From positions 434,001-498,000 of the forward strand of contig JAJNNX010000040.1 in the NCBI GenBank assembly GCA_023159155.1: a DNA stretch of 64,000 bases, given 5' to 3'. This stretch comes from Ustulina deusta (Eukaryota; Ascomycota; Sordariomycetes; Xylariales; Xylariaceae). Shown here one piece after another: positions 35,055 through 46,896 of this stretch. The stretch's first letter is position 1, and each line of letters opens with the position of its first letter. Position numbers and translations under genes: made by a program. Below the pieces are notes generated by a model that was not told the origin of the DNA, did not search any database, and saw only the letters and a program-made list of their open reading frames with translations.

Positions 35055-35859
35055 ATGGTTTCGAATAAAGGCACTATCCTTATAACAGGCGCTAATGGCG
35101 GCTTAGGCAAAGCTCTGGTCAGCCAAGTACTTTCTAGCCCTGAGCTTTCGCAGCATCACGGATTGTATACTGTCCGAGACGAGACTTCGTCATCCTCGTC
35201 AGCCCTCCTCTCGATTCTCCGTAATGCTCCCTCATCACACACATACGACATGGTCTCACTTAACTTGACGAAGCCCACTAGTGTCCGTGAGGCGACTGAA
35301 AGCATATCAAGACGAGAAATGGAAACCCATTTTCCACGACACCGACGCCAACGCCATCGATTCTCTCGCCAAGGGATCGTGGAGCACAAGCAAGGACGAT
35401 CCGTCATGGCTCAGTGGATTCAGACGTTATGGTGCCAGCAAGCTGTGCGAAGTGATGATGATAGGAGAGCTTCAACGTCGGCTCAACGCAGATACCCAGC
35501 TGAATAACGTCTGCGCTCTGACCGTGAACCCGGGAACAATGAGTACTGGTCTGCAACGAAGCGCCCCTTGGTTTATTCGTGTCATCTTGTTCTCAATCAT
35601 ATTCCCCCTTATCACATGGTTGAAACCCGACGGCGATATACGGACCACAAAGAAATCGGCGGCTGATGTATTGTCAGCTGCCTTTGACCCCAGCCCTAAC
35701 CTGGGTCAATATCCGAAGGGATTGTACCTCGATGACTCATCCACAGCTGAGCCTAGTGCCGAGTCGAAAGATGAAAAGAAAAGAATGGAGCTTTGGACTG
35801 CATCAGTGAAGTACACGGATCTCAAGGTGGAGGAGACGATTCTTGCGAACTGGATGTGA
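35055..35859 (+). pseudogene. Short-chain dehydrogenase/reductase with internal deletion
   Basis: The N-terminal half starts at ATG 35055 and has the Rossmann motif TGANGGLGKAL near residue 12. The C-terminal half, in another frame from about 35301, has the YGASK active-site pair (YxxxK) followed by a normal tail to the stop at 35859. The two halves meet near 35300-35315 without the middle of the domain: the NAG motif and the catalytic serine are absent. The frames do not match and there is no GT..AG intron between them. I infer loss of roughly 130 codons, leaving a dead gene. Confidence 0.75.
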
Positions 35860-36102
35860 ATGATCTCTACGAAATGCTATTGAACGCCAGAAAATACCAC
35901 GCTCAGATGAAAGGTATGCTTCAGCTGCCTCATACATGATATTTGAATCTACATATAATATTACAACGGTCCCTAACAATCAGAGTCCGGCAGCGACAAT
36001 ATCTTTTGAGTTTCTCCGCTTTAATCAAGACCATCTGTAAGAGGAGTCGCTCAATTGAATTGTAAGTACCAGAGACAATTGACGAATACTTAATACGTTG
36101 CG
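35860..36102. other. Intergenic spacer
   Basis: Short A+T-leaning spacer between the convergent reductase and FAD-oxidoreductase pseudogenes. Nothing recognisable. Confidence 0.5.
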
Positions 36103-37649
36103 TCAAGTTGGGGTTTTGAAACCGCCGGGGACATTATAGGTGCAAACACCATGGGGATCTACCTCACCGCGGATATCCCGCAGATTTTGCACACTCGTGT
36201 CACCATAGCTTGCGAGAGGGTCTTGTCACTGCGCCGCATAGTTCGCATACACGAAGGGGTCGAACACATCCAGCTCGCGGGCCCGCCTCTCGATGGCCCC
36301 CATCAACCCTCGAGCTACATGCATAACTGTGACGTCATCTGCAGACAGGTCCCAGGTCACTGGAAGCTGCGTGATAATCAATGTGCCTCTCCTGTCAGAG
36401 AGTCCTAGGCTATTATACCGGCTTTTTGAGGCGTAGGACGAAGCAGGAAGAGGATTGAAAGTCATCCCCCAGAGGACACCCTCGATCCCTTTAATGCTAT
36501 CGAGACTTTGGTTCCAGAGCGTGTACACAGCGCTCAGTATATCCCCAGTGGGTTTCAGTGCAATGGACGTGTAGAGTTGACTATGATAAATTTAGTTATT
36601 ATTGTGTTATCTGACTCTACCGACAGGAGAGAACTCACTGATAGCCATTTGTTTGCATTTCACCCGCGATGCTAGCTAGACTGTTTGTGCTTGTCACGTT
36701 TATTGTGCGAATTAGCGTTGGGAAGCTGAGCAGTCCTTTATATACCTTCGGTGTGTTATTTGCATTCTCAACCTTCGTGTAGATAAGGTTACTCGCTATT
36801 GCTGCAAATCCCTAGGGGACACTAATTTATAACCGAACGTAGTGGTAAATGACGCGTGCTCATCGTATTCATTGGCGGAGGTAATGTGGACAATCTCACG
36901 GATCTGATCCTCCGCTGTCAACAGCGGGTAGTACAGATTCGCGGACCATACGGGGCCCTGCGTAAAGGTCTTGAAGGCGATCCTTGTGACGACTCCAAAG
37001 TTGTTACCGCCACCTCGTAATGCATGTAAGAGCTCCGGATTTCGCTCCCTGCTCGCTCTAGCGATAGATCCGTTTGCCAGGACGATCTCGAGGCCCATGA
37101 CAGAATCACATGTCCAGCCATATCTTGGACTGAAGTATGAGATGCCGCCTCCAAGGGTGAGCCCGCCTACCCCGACTCCCGATGCACGGCCGCCAGCTAC
37201 GCTAAGCCCAATGTTGTCCAAATACTCATATACTAGCCGGATGAAATAAGCAGGTCTTCGTCTTCAGAAGGATACAGATATCAATTGACTGGTTTTCTTA
37301 CCAGCACCCCAGGTCGCGCCAACCCCAACGGAAACGTCGTTAGTTTTTCCCACTATGCCAATGCTATGGAGAGCTCGCAAGTCGAGTACGACGTCATCTC
37401 CAATGTTAGAGACATTCAATGCAGTCCCGTGTCCCCCAGATCGGATAGCAGACTTGCAGCCGCGTCCTCCATAGTTAGAGTGTGGGGTTTGAAGAGATAT
37501 CACAGCTGTTTGCACATCATTCGCCGTTTGTGGAGATACAATACATTGGGGATGAACCGTAAGGCGAAATAGGAAGCCAGGGATTGGTCGTAAGCAAGAC
37601 TTCCAGCAAATGAGACCTTATCTCCTAATGTGACCAATAGAGCTTCGCA
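36103..37649 (-). pseudogene. FAD-linked oxidoreductase (berberine-bridge type), copy A, broken
   Basis: Family: FAD_binding_4 plus BBE C-terminal domain, oxidases common in fungal secondary metabolism. Visible pieces in order: CEALLVTLGDKVSF, SPQTANDVQTAV, AIRSGGHGTALN (with the His that normally binds FAD), GVGATWGA, GLSVAGGRASGVGVGGL, FSPRYGWTCD, GGGNNFGVVT, and the tail PFVYANYA..QDPLASYG. Two introns fit cleanly (37233-37301 and 36581-36638). Three lesions are seen: a one-base frameshift at about 37553-37562, another frameshift at about 36805-36825, and an in-frame TGA at 36226-36228, forty codons before the natural stop at 36103. The first exon with a signal peptide was not found. It has the same orientation as copy B. 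Confidence 0.8.
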
Positions 37650-38636
37650 CTAGAGTCCGAATAGAGCTTGACGAGATTTGATACCGGGTAAGTGCTTCAG
37701 ACTTTCTAAACTAGAAATCTAATCAATCCTCGGCAAGTTGAGATAGAAACGTTATTATGGATCAGGAGAAAATCTAAGAAATTGAACAAAGTTTTTGACT
37801 TCGTGTATTATATATATTACTTATTACTCTTACACATATATTTTGCTTTTATTTTTATTTCATTTTTTTGGGTCAAGTCATGGCTGAACAGCTTGTGTGG
37901 CTAGTAGAGTACCTACGCCACTCACACCGCCCGATAGCGAGGTAGGCAACTCATCTACCTAGGTGTGCCTTAGACATTTTTACGCGTGGAAACCTACTGT
38001 CCGATATAAGCCATGTCATGGGAGGTGATTTAATTATCTAGATGTATTCATGGTGTGTTGGTATACCTGTTAGCTGAAGGTACAGCAGACTCTAGAATTT
38101 ATCTGATGTCTGACTAGACTAGCCATATTGGGGCACTCACATGTACATACCTCAATTCCAGTAGCCTAGTCCTGAACTAGTAATATGCCTTATATTTGAT
38201 AAGTATCGAGAGCATTACCAGCCTTGTGATGAGCGTAAAAAACCAGAACAGGGTTGTCAAAAAGGACCATGCAGTAGGTGCAGATCCCTCCTCCACATCA
38301 ACTTACATGTATGTACATGTACTGCATTGACGCAGGTGGGGGGCATTTAGATCCATTCATTGCTTTTCTTGTCTACGCGTGAGACGGGTCACATTTGAGC
38401 TGTCAATGTCAGCAGAATTCCAGATGAGGCACAGATCGCCTCACGACCTTAAACAGCTCCCGGGGCGACGCAATGAACCAACCAACATTGTCTTGATTAG
38501 TAGAGCCCGAACAACAAGATCGCCCATGGCCAAAACTTCATTTGTAAAACACACCCGTCGGAGAACAGGCAAAAGCGTGATACACAAATCAAGGTCAGCC
38601 TTCAACGGCACATACAGAAGGATACCCAAGCAGATA
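37650..38636. other. Spacer between the two FAD-oxidoreductase pseudogenes
   Basis: About 1 kb that is A+T-rich near 37800-37870. It holds copy 2 of the dispersed repeat. No gene supported; an open frame at 38379-38693 is unrecognised. Confidence 0.5.
38089..38201 (+). repeat. Dispersed repeat, copy 2
   Basis: Second copy of the ~110-bp sequence at 34630-34738, same orientation, with many substitutions but the same order of motifs (TGACTAGACTAGCCATATT, then CTGAACTAGTAATATGCC). Confidence 0.65.
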
Positions 38637-39832
38637 TCAAGTAAACTTCACGCCGGGGATTTTGTACCCGCCCGGCACTTGGATAGTGAATAACTTGCCA
38701 GAGTCGTATTTCTGGCTTACTGTCCTGGGACGTTGGATGCTGTCAGCTTCGTAGCTTCCGATGGGATCTTGGAACTGTCCTGAATAACCAAGAAATATGA
38801 AGGGGTCGAGACCGCCAACCCCCGCCACCTCCCTTTCTGGTACAGTTCTGGATCAATTATTGGTGGAGGGGTGGTGATACCTACCGCGCATGAGGAGGTG
38901 AAAGCGCTGCTGTCTGCTTCGCTAGGTCAGTCATATTCGTCGTCATGGCGGTCAGCCGCAGATTCGGCAGACTCAAATATCCATCGTAAACCGGCGAGTT
39001 CTCCTCAGCTTTCGTATATTCCAATTAGCTAGATATGGCGCCCATCCCTCGTGCCTGCGAATAACCAAAAGTAGTATGGTAGGATGCGTGCTCATCGTTT
39101 GCGTCTCGCGAGTTTAACTTAACGAATTCGCGAATGACGTCATCGACGAGAGAAAACGAGTTGTATTCAAAGGTAGCCAAGTCAACACGGGTGACTATGC
39201 CAAAGTTATTGTTGCCTCCCTTTAAGGCAAAGACCAAATCCGCGTGCAACTTAGCGTTAGCATTGATAATTGGTCCGTCTGCCAGCACGATCTGGAAGTT
39301 GGAGACGGTATTGCAGGTCCAACCGTAGCGTGGGGAGAAGTACGAAATGCTACCCCCAAGAGCCAACCAACGCCTGGGCACCGCAGAGACTCATTAGCGA
39401 CAGTTGATCTCACGCTCATCGATGGGACTCACCAACTCCGGCGGCATGGTCACCATTGACGCTTAGCCCGTGAGTGTCCAGTTTAACTTATACAGCATCC
39501 CAAGTAGCGCCGGTGCCGACCATTACGGTAGACTTATCGGCACTGGGTTCGACGGTGTTGAGAGCCCGCAGGTCGATGATAACACCATCTGCAATGTTTT
39601 GATGCACCCGCCCACCTTGTGTGACCACCTGATCGAATGGCGAAGTGAGAGGCGGCTCCTGTGACACAAGGGATGTAATAGCACCAGACACATCTTCGGC
39701 CGATTGGGGCGAAACAACGCACGCAGGCAGCATGGAAGATTTCTGGTCTGAAGAATAAGACTGCAGCGATGAGTTTTTGGTTGCGCCGACCGAAAGCTTG
39801 CAGATGAGGGATGCGAGCTGATCAAGACTCAT
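38637..39832 (-). pseudogene. FAD-linked oxidoreductase (berberine-bridge type), copy B, heavily decayed
   Basis: Same family as copy A. Recognisable parts: ACVVSPQSAEDVSGAI, GVIIDLRALNTV, GTGATWDAV, LDTHGLSVNG, GGSISYFSPRYGWTC, GGNNNFGIVTRV, EENSPVYDGYLSLPN, and the tail DPFIFLGY..FQDPIGSYE..VPGGYKI. Lesions: two compensating frameshifts (about 39658 and 39598) that scramble the SGGH flavin-binding stretch; an in-frame TAA at 39488-39490; a frameshift near 39365; and loss of roughly 130 codons between about 38830 and 38885. One intron can be placed before the frameshift near 39365. Clearly non-functional; probably a tandem duplicate of copy A. Confidence 0.8.
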
Positions 39833-40269
39833 ACATTGTGGTAGCCGAGTACGATTGAAATCCCGGATCAGTGATACAACGTCGGACGGGACTCACTGTA
39901 AACACCGTCTTCAAATGCACCCGCTCATCAACACTCTCCGGCCTTCCGTGACCGGCTTTTTTCTCGAAATTTAAACCGCTGTAAACGCATGATCGTATGT
40001 GTTTAGCGTACCAATCAGGTGCTGAGAGATTGGACTTCTTCTCGCCGCGGTTTTTTGGGACAGATATTTTGAATGTTCCATACCGATAGCCTGTCACCAA
40101 CCTTTCTCTTTACGCGATCCTGGAAAGCAGTGAGCTAGGACATGGCACGCTGTCAAGTCAAAAGAAAAAGAAACATGGTAATGACTACCTATTCCCATCA
40201 GCTCATGTCATGCATGTAATGGGCTGCAATCAGTGTATTATAGCGTGTAGTACGTACTGGCCACATATC
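39833..40269. other. Transition into the A+T-rich block
   Basis: DNA of ordinary composition that should include the lost 5' end of copy B, then an abrupt change near 40270 to sequence almost free of G and C. No gene supported. Confidence 0.5.
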
Positions 40270-41871
40270 ACATAAAAAAAAACAATCTAAATAGAACCTA
40301 GATATAACTTGCTAAAAAAAAAAATTTCTATTCTAACTTTTATAAGCAAAAGTTAAGCTATAATATAAAATAAGTAAGGCTAAGTTATATAACACAAACT
40401 TAGTTATATAATATAACAATTTTTTTTTAAATTAAGATTATATTTTTATAATATATAATTATTTTTTATTTTATTTATTAAATATTTTTTGTTTTATTTA
40501 TTAAATCTATTTATATTAAATATATTATTTTTAAAGTTTTTTATTTTATTATTTAAATTATAACTAATAATATTATTTATTATATTAAAATAATTATTAA
40601 TTATAATTACTATATTTTTATTAATAGTTATAAATCTAAATTAAATAATAAAAATTTAAATATTAAATATTAAAACTTTATTTTATATTATATAAATTAT
40701 TTTATAATATATTATATAAAAAATATATTTAATAATTTTAATATATTTAATAACTAACTTTTATTTACTAATATTTATATTAAATTAATATGTTATATTT
40801 TAAATAAAATTAATAAAAATAATATATTGCTATACTTTATATAAAAATATACGCTAACTATTAAATAAAAAAATAATAAGCTATTTTTTTATATTTATTT
40901 ATTATTAAATAATATAAATAGTAATTTTTTAAGCTATAAATAGTAATTTTTTTTATAAAAAGTTCGCTATAATAATTTTAAATATATAAGTTTTATATTT
41001 AGTTATATTAAACATTAATATAAAGTTTTAATTAGTATAACTAGGCTAAAACTTTATAATTAAAGTTTTAATATATTTAGACTTATTTTTTTTAGTTTGC
41101 TGCTTATTTTTATAAAAAGTTTTTTTTTTTTAAAAAGTACTGCTTTAAAATATATAATATTTTTATTAAGCTTAGCTTAATTAATAATATTTGTAAATAT
41201 TTCTTTATATAAAGCAATATTATTAGGCTAGCTCTTAAACTTATTAATAGTTTTATATTTTTTAGTCTAGTAAAAATAAAATATAAATATATATATATAT
41301 TTTTTTTTAATATATTTAGGCTAGCTAATAAGCTTAGTAGCTATAGCAGTATTAACTATAATTTTAAAAAAATAAATAATAAAATATAAATAATATTAAA
41401 TATAATATTTATTATTATAATTAATATAAATTAATTTATTATAGTTAGGCTAAAACTTATAATAAGTTTAGTAGTAAAGTTTATATTTTAATTTTTATAT
41501 ATTTTTAAAAAAAAATATAATAATAGTACGGTTTAAATAGTAGTTTTTGCAATATACTAACTATTTATTGCTAAAGTTAGCGCAGCTAGATCTAACCTAT
41601 ATAATAGTATTACTAATAATAAACTAGCTATAATAAACCTATAATATTATAACTAAACTAAAATCTTATTATTTAATAAATTTAAGTTGTTTAATATATA
41701 TTAGATTAATAATAATAATATTATATTTATTATTTTATATACTTTAAGTAATATATATAATAACTATTTAAAAAATAATCTTAGTAGTTATAAATATAAA
41801 TAGCTTTTTATTAATTTTATTAATTTAAGTATTATAAAAAATAATAATATTAATATTTAAGTATTGCTTAT

Positions 41872-42106
41872 TATAATAGTTAGTATAGTTTTAGCAAGAC
41901 CTATAAGAATTCTAGACCTATATAATAATAAAATAGAAAGTTTACGTACGGACTAACTTATAACTTTATAGCTATATATATAAAGTTTATATCTATTTAT
42001 TTTATAAACTTTAATTTTTTTTTTTTTTTTTTTTTTTTAGTTTAAAGTTTTTGTTTATAATATTAATAAACTAACTATAAAAACTTTACTTAACTAATTA
42101 TAATAC
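41872..42106 (+). repeat. Gypsy-like left LTR
   Basis: About 235 bp matching 57574-57817. Shared landmarks include TCTAGACCTATATA, TACGTACGGAC and a T-rich stretch (expanded here to a long T run near 42010-42039). The ends are approximate because of mutation. Confidence 0.65.
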
Positions 42107-44544
42107 TACTTTAAGCTTACTAATTATTTATTAATAAATATTTAATAAATATATATTTTTTATTTTGCTATAATTAGCAAAATATAAATAAACTTTTTTT
42201 TTTAATTATATATTTTATAATATAAATTTAATTTTAATATAACTTTAATAAAACTTTTAATTTTTATATTACTTAAAAACTAATAATTTATAAAAAATTT
42301 AATTTTAAATAATTTTATTTTATTTTTAGTTCTTAAATAATTAAAACAATTTTAACTTTTAAGTATAGCTAGCTTTTTACTATTAAATAATTTAAAAAAA
42401 AAATTTTTATAAAAAAAAAAAATTTAAATATTAGATTTTTTTATAAACGTTTTAAGCGAACTAATATTTAAAAAAAAATCTAAAAAAAATAAAAAATTAA
42501 AACTTAAAAAAACAAAATTTAAACTAGAACTAAAATAATTTAAAATAAATAATATATTAAATATTATAGCTATATAAGCTTATAATTTTATATTAGTTCT
42601 AATGGAACTTTTTTAATAAAAAAAAATATTAATTTTTTAATATGTTTATTTTAGTACTTTTAAAAAATAACTATAATTTAATAATAAAAAATATATTTAA
42701 AAATATTAATTTTAAATTTTTTAGTTTTATTGCTTTATTTGCTTTTTATTTTATTAGTTTATTTTTTAATATTTTAAACCTTATTTATACTAAAAAAGCT
42801 AAAATATAAAAAACTAATTTTAGTAAATTTTTAAAAAATAAAGCTTTATTTAATAATTAAGTTTATAAACTAATAAAAAAGCTAAATAAAAATATTATTA
42901 TGTTTTAAATTAAAAATAGCTAATTTTAATATATTATAAGCTAGTTAAAAAAATATATTAAAAAATTATTTAGTAATATTATTAAAATAATTTAAGCTTT
43001 ATTAATAATTTATTATAATTTTAATTAAATAATTATTATTTATAAAATATTTTAAGTTTATATATATAAAACTAATAAAAATATTAATAAATTTATTTTT
43101 ATATTTAATAATTTAGCTTAAAATATTAATTTATTAAATTATAATAAAAATATAAATTATAAAACTATTTTTATATAAACTTAAAAAAAAATTTATATAA
43201 AATTTATATAAATCTAAATATTTTTTATAAATTATTTATTAATAAAATTATTAAATTAATATATAATATTAAATAAACTTATAAAAACTATTAATAAACT
43301 AAACTTATTAATTTAATTAAATAAAAATCTAATTTAAATAATTAAATTTTTAATAAACTTATTTATTAATTTTTAGTTAATTTTAAAAGTTCTAAAATAT
43401 TTATTTTAAAATAATTAAAATAAATATTAATTATAAAAAAAAAAAGCTTATTAAAATAATAAAACTTGTTTTATTTATAAAAAAAAAAAAATATATATAT
43501 TAATTAATTGCTTTAATTAAAAACTTAAAATTTTAAATATTTAACTAGCAAAAAAAAACTATAATAAAAATAGCTTTAATAGTTTATTTAACTTAAAAAA
43601 CAAATAAAACTAACAAAAGTTTTTTTATTAATTTTTTTATTTATTTTAGCTAAAATATATAACTAAAACAAATTAATTACTTTTAAAATATTTATTTAAT
43701 TATAAATTAATAGTATTAAAATAAAAATTTTAGTTTTATATAATATTAGAACTTATATTTTATTAATAATTAGTTATAAGTTTATATAATAAGTTAAGCA
43801 ATAATTAAAAATAAAAATAGTTTATTTAATTAAACTTTAAAAATTTTATAACTATTAAAATAAAATAATTAGTAAAGTCCGTAAATATTTAATATATATT
43901 ATAAAAATTAATAATTAATAATTTAAAAACTAAATATTTTAAATTATTAATTTTAGTTATAATATTATTATTAGTATTAAATAATTAATAAAACAAAATA
44001 TTTTAATAAAAACCTAAAAATAATAGTTAATCTAGCTAAATAATCTATTTTTATTAGTTTAATTTTTACTAATAATTATAATTAAACTTTTTAGCTATAA
44101 ATAATAAAATATAGACTTAAAAATATAAAAAATACTAATTAATATAATTAAATATTAAAATAATTTTTTAAAAATAAAACAATTAGCCTAAGGACAACCA
44201 AAACTAAAAAAATATAAAAAAAACCTAAAACTCCTAAACTTAAAACAAAAAAAGTTTATATAATAATTTCTATAAAAAAAAAAAACTAAGCTACTATTAA
44301 AAAAATTATATAAAACTTTTAGAATTATTTCTATTAAAATAAGTAAAAATAACTAGCTAAAAGAACTTTAAAAAAACTTATTATAATTAAGTTTATAATA
44401 ATTAAAAATAACTATATTAAACTATTTAAAAAAAACTCAAAAATAATTAATATTTTATAAACAAAGTAAACTTAAATTAGCTAAATAGTACTATAAAAGA
44501 TTTTTAATAATAAACTAATCCTATTTTTAAAAAAAAAAAAACTT

Positions 44545-45445
44545 TAAATATATAAAGTTAATATAAAGCTTTTTGTTTTTTTAACTATTATATTTAAAAA
44601 GATTTAATATAGTATTAGAACTTAATAATAAAAAATATGCTTCTAGATTTTATTAATATTAAATATTTATAAAGTTTATTTTATTTTAAAAAAATTTATA
44701 AATAAACTATTAATTATAGATTTTATTAAATAAAATATAAATTTAAATATTATTTTTGTTTTATTTATATTTAAATTTAAATTAAGTAAATATAAATTTA
44801 TAATTAATTATTAATAAAAAATATATATTTAAAAAACTAAATTATATTAGCTTTAAATATTAGTAGTACTATATTTAATTATTATAATATTATTTGTTTT
44901 ATAAAACTAAATATTATTAAAGTTTTTTATTAATTATTATTTATTATAAAATTATACTATTTTTTTTTTTAAACTTATAAAAAAGTTTTATTATTTAGTT
45001 TAAAAATAAAACCTGCTTAGTAATAAGCTTTTATTAATATATAAATTTAAAAACTTTTAAATAAATTTATAAATATTTATATAAATAACATTTTGATTTA
45101 TTTTAAAACTAAAAAATAGTACTAGACTTATTATAAAAAAATAATCTATTGCTTATATTAAACTAAATATTAAAAAGTTTTATTTTAATATATTTATTAT
45201 TAATTATTTAAAAATAGTTATAAAAACTAAAATAAAAATTAAAATTAACTTTATAAAAATCTAAGCAATTCTAAATTAGAACTTTAATAATTTTAAAAAT
45301 ATTAAATTAATTTAGTTATTTTTTAAGTTTTATAATTATGTTTATATATTTACTTATTATATTAATAAAATTACTGCTTTTTTAAATTAATTATTAAAAA
45401 AAAATAAACTATTTATAATAGGACTAGAACAAAAATAAACTTTTA
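44545..45445 (+). repeat. ~0.9-kb gypsy pol segment, left copy
   Basis: Direct repeat of 53957-54920. It covers the gypsy reverse-transcriptase end and abuts the left copia LTR exactly. The two copies differ by transitions and small indels. Confidence 0.65.
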
Positions 45446-45698
45446 TGTTGGGTGGCCAGGGGGTACAATATTATACGTAACAAAGGGGTGAGATAAATAA
45501 CTATATATATTAATCTATCTTTTTAATTATTTGTACAAAGGTAAGACTTTTATATAAAAAATTTTTATATAGTAAAAGAATTCTATATATATACACCGCC
45601 TATATAATTGGACTAACAGCCAATTACTAATATTATATAAATAGTCTTATATATAGTTAGCAGTAGCTTTATACATAGTTAATACTATTATTATAACA
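45446..45698 (-). repeat. Copia-like LTR (left, 3' in element orientation)
   Basis: 253 bp from TGTTGGG to ATAACA, so TG..CA ends are kept. It is less mutated than the right copy: its first 16 bases include the G-rich TGTTGGGTGGCCAGGG, where the right copy reads TATTAAATAGCTAGGG. Confidence 0.7.
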
Positions 45699-45872
45699 CT
45701 AGCTCTTTTTTCTTTTAATTATAGTACACTTTTATACAACTGCCAAAAAAAATAAAAAATTCTAAACGTAAAAAAAATATAAACTATAGCATATAGCTAA
45801 TTTATAGCTAATAAAATTATCTAACAATATATTAAATTGCTATTTTTTTAAAAAACTTTTTATAGTTTACTT

Positions 45873-45950
45873 ATTATATATAACTACTTTCTATATATAA
45901 CTACTTTTTATATATAATTACTTTTTATATATAACTACTTTCTATATATT
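45873..45950. repeat. Tandem repeat, ~19-bp unit
   Basis: Four near-copies of a unit like TATATAACTACTTTC with small changes, inside the copia-like element. Confidence 0.75.
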
Positions 45951-46063
45951 ATTTAAAAATGCTTAAAATTAAATAAGATATAATATTTATAGCTATTATA
46001 TATAAAACAAACCGCTTTTATACTATTTTTTCTTCTTTTTTCTTTTTTTTTTTCTTTAGGCGT

Positions 46064-46118
46064 ACATACACACACACATATATACACACATACACACATA
46101 TACACATATTATATGTAT
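46064..46118. repeat. CA/TA dinucleotide microsatellite
   Basis: Alternating CA and TA dinucleotides for about 55 bp, just after a long T/C tract. Confidence 0.85.
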
Positions 46119-46172
46119 ATTTTAGCTATTATCCCAAAATTATATTAACTTAAAAATAATAATTATTATATA

Positions 46173-46267
46173 ATAATAGTAGTAATAATAGTAATAATAG
46201 CAGTAGTAGTATTATTAGCAGTAGTAGTACTACTACTATTACTGCTATTACTACTATTACTATTATA
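46173..46267. repeat. Trinucleotide tract forming a long palindrome
   Basis: AAT/AGT/GCAGTAGT repeats on the left are mirrored as ACT/ATT/GCTATT repeats on the right, centred on GTAGTACTAC near 46230. The two arms could form a long imperfect hairpin. Confidence 0.7.
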
Positions 46268-46878
46268 TATAAAACTTTTTTATTATTTTAAATATTGTAT
46301 TAATAGCAATCTAAGCAGTACTATTAGTAATAGTAGCAATAATAGCATATTTGCTGCTACTCCTGCCTGCTTATGTCTAGCGCTGCCTGCCTTAAATAAC
46401 ATTTTATAGTTTTAAAATTTTGTCTATACAAAGAATAATAGCCGCATAGAAATATATAGCTTCCCTATAAGGAATTAGGCCTACTAGGCCTTTATATAAA
46501 CCTTTTATATAAATATATATATATTTTTAATTTTTATTTTTATATAAATAATTCTTAGTATGCTTAATAGCTAATATGTTTTATTATATAATAAAACAAA
46601 AAAAGCATTATTGCTGCTACCTTATTTATTAATATTATGTTCCAGGTATTATTATTAAATATTTTTATAAACGTTCAAACTAAGTTTATCTGCTAAAAAA
46701 GCTATTTTTAGGCTATTTTAATCCAAAGTTAAAAAGTAGTATCCCTGCCCTATATAAACAGTCTATATAATAATTGCTACTACTATACTAGGGCGTTATT
46801 TTTAGTATATTGTTAGGTCTTTAGTTTCTAAGGAGATATGTGTAGTACTTATATCTAGCGCTTATACGGAGCGTAATA

Positions 46879-46896
46879 CTCTAACTGCGGTTAGAG
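46879..46896. repeat. 7-bp perfect hairpin beside G runs
   Basis: CTCTAAC at 46879-46885 pairs with GTTAGAG at 46890-46896 around a TGCG loop. G-rich runs follow at about 46900-46937, very unusual in this A+T block. Confidence 0.6.

Noticed and set aside
45873..45950. CRISPR-like array
   Set aside because: The units are contiguous with no unique spacers, and the setting is a fungal retrotransposon; it is an ordinary tandem repeat.
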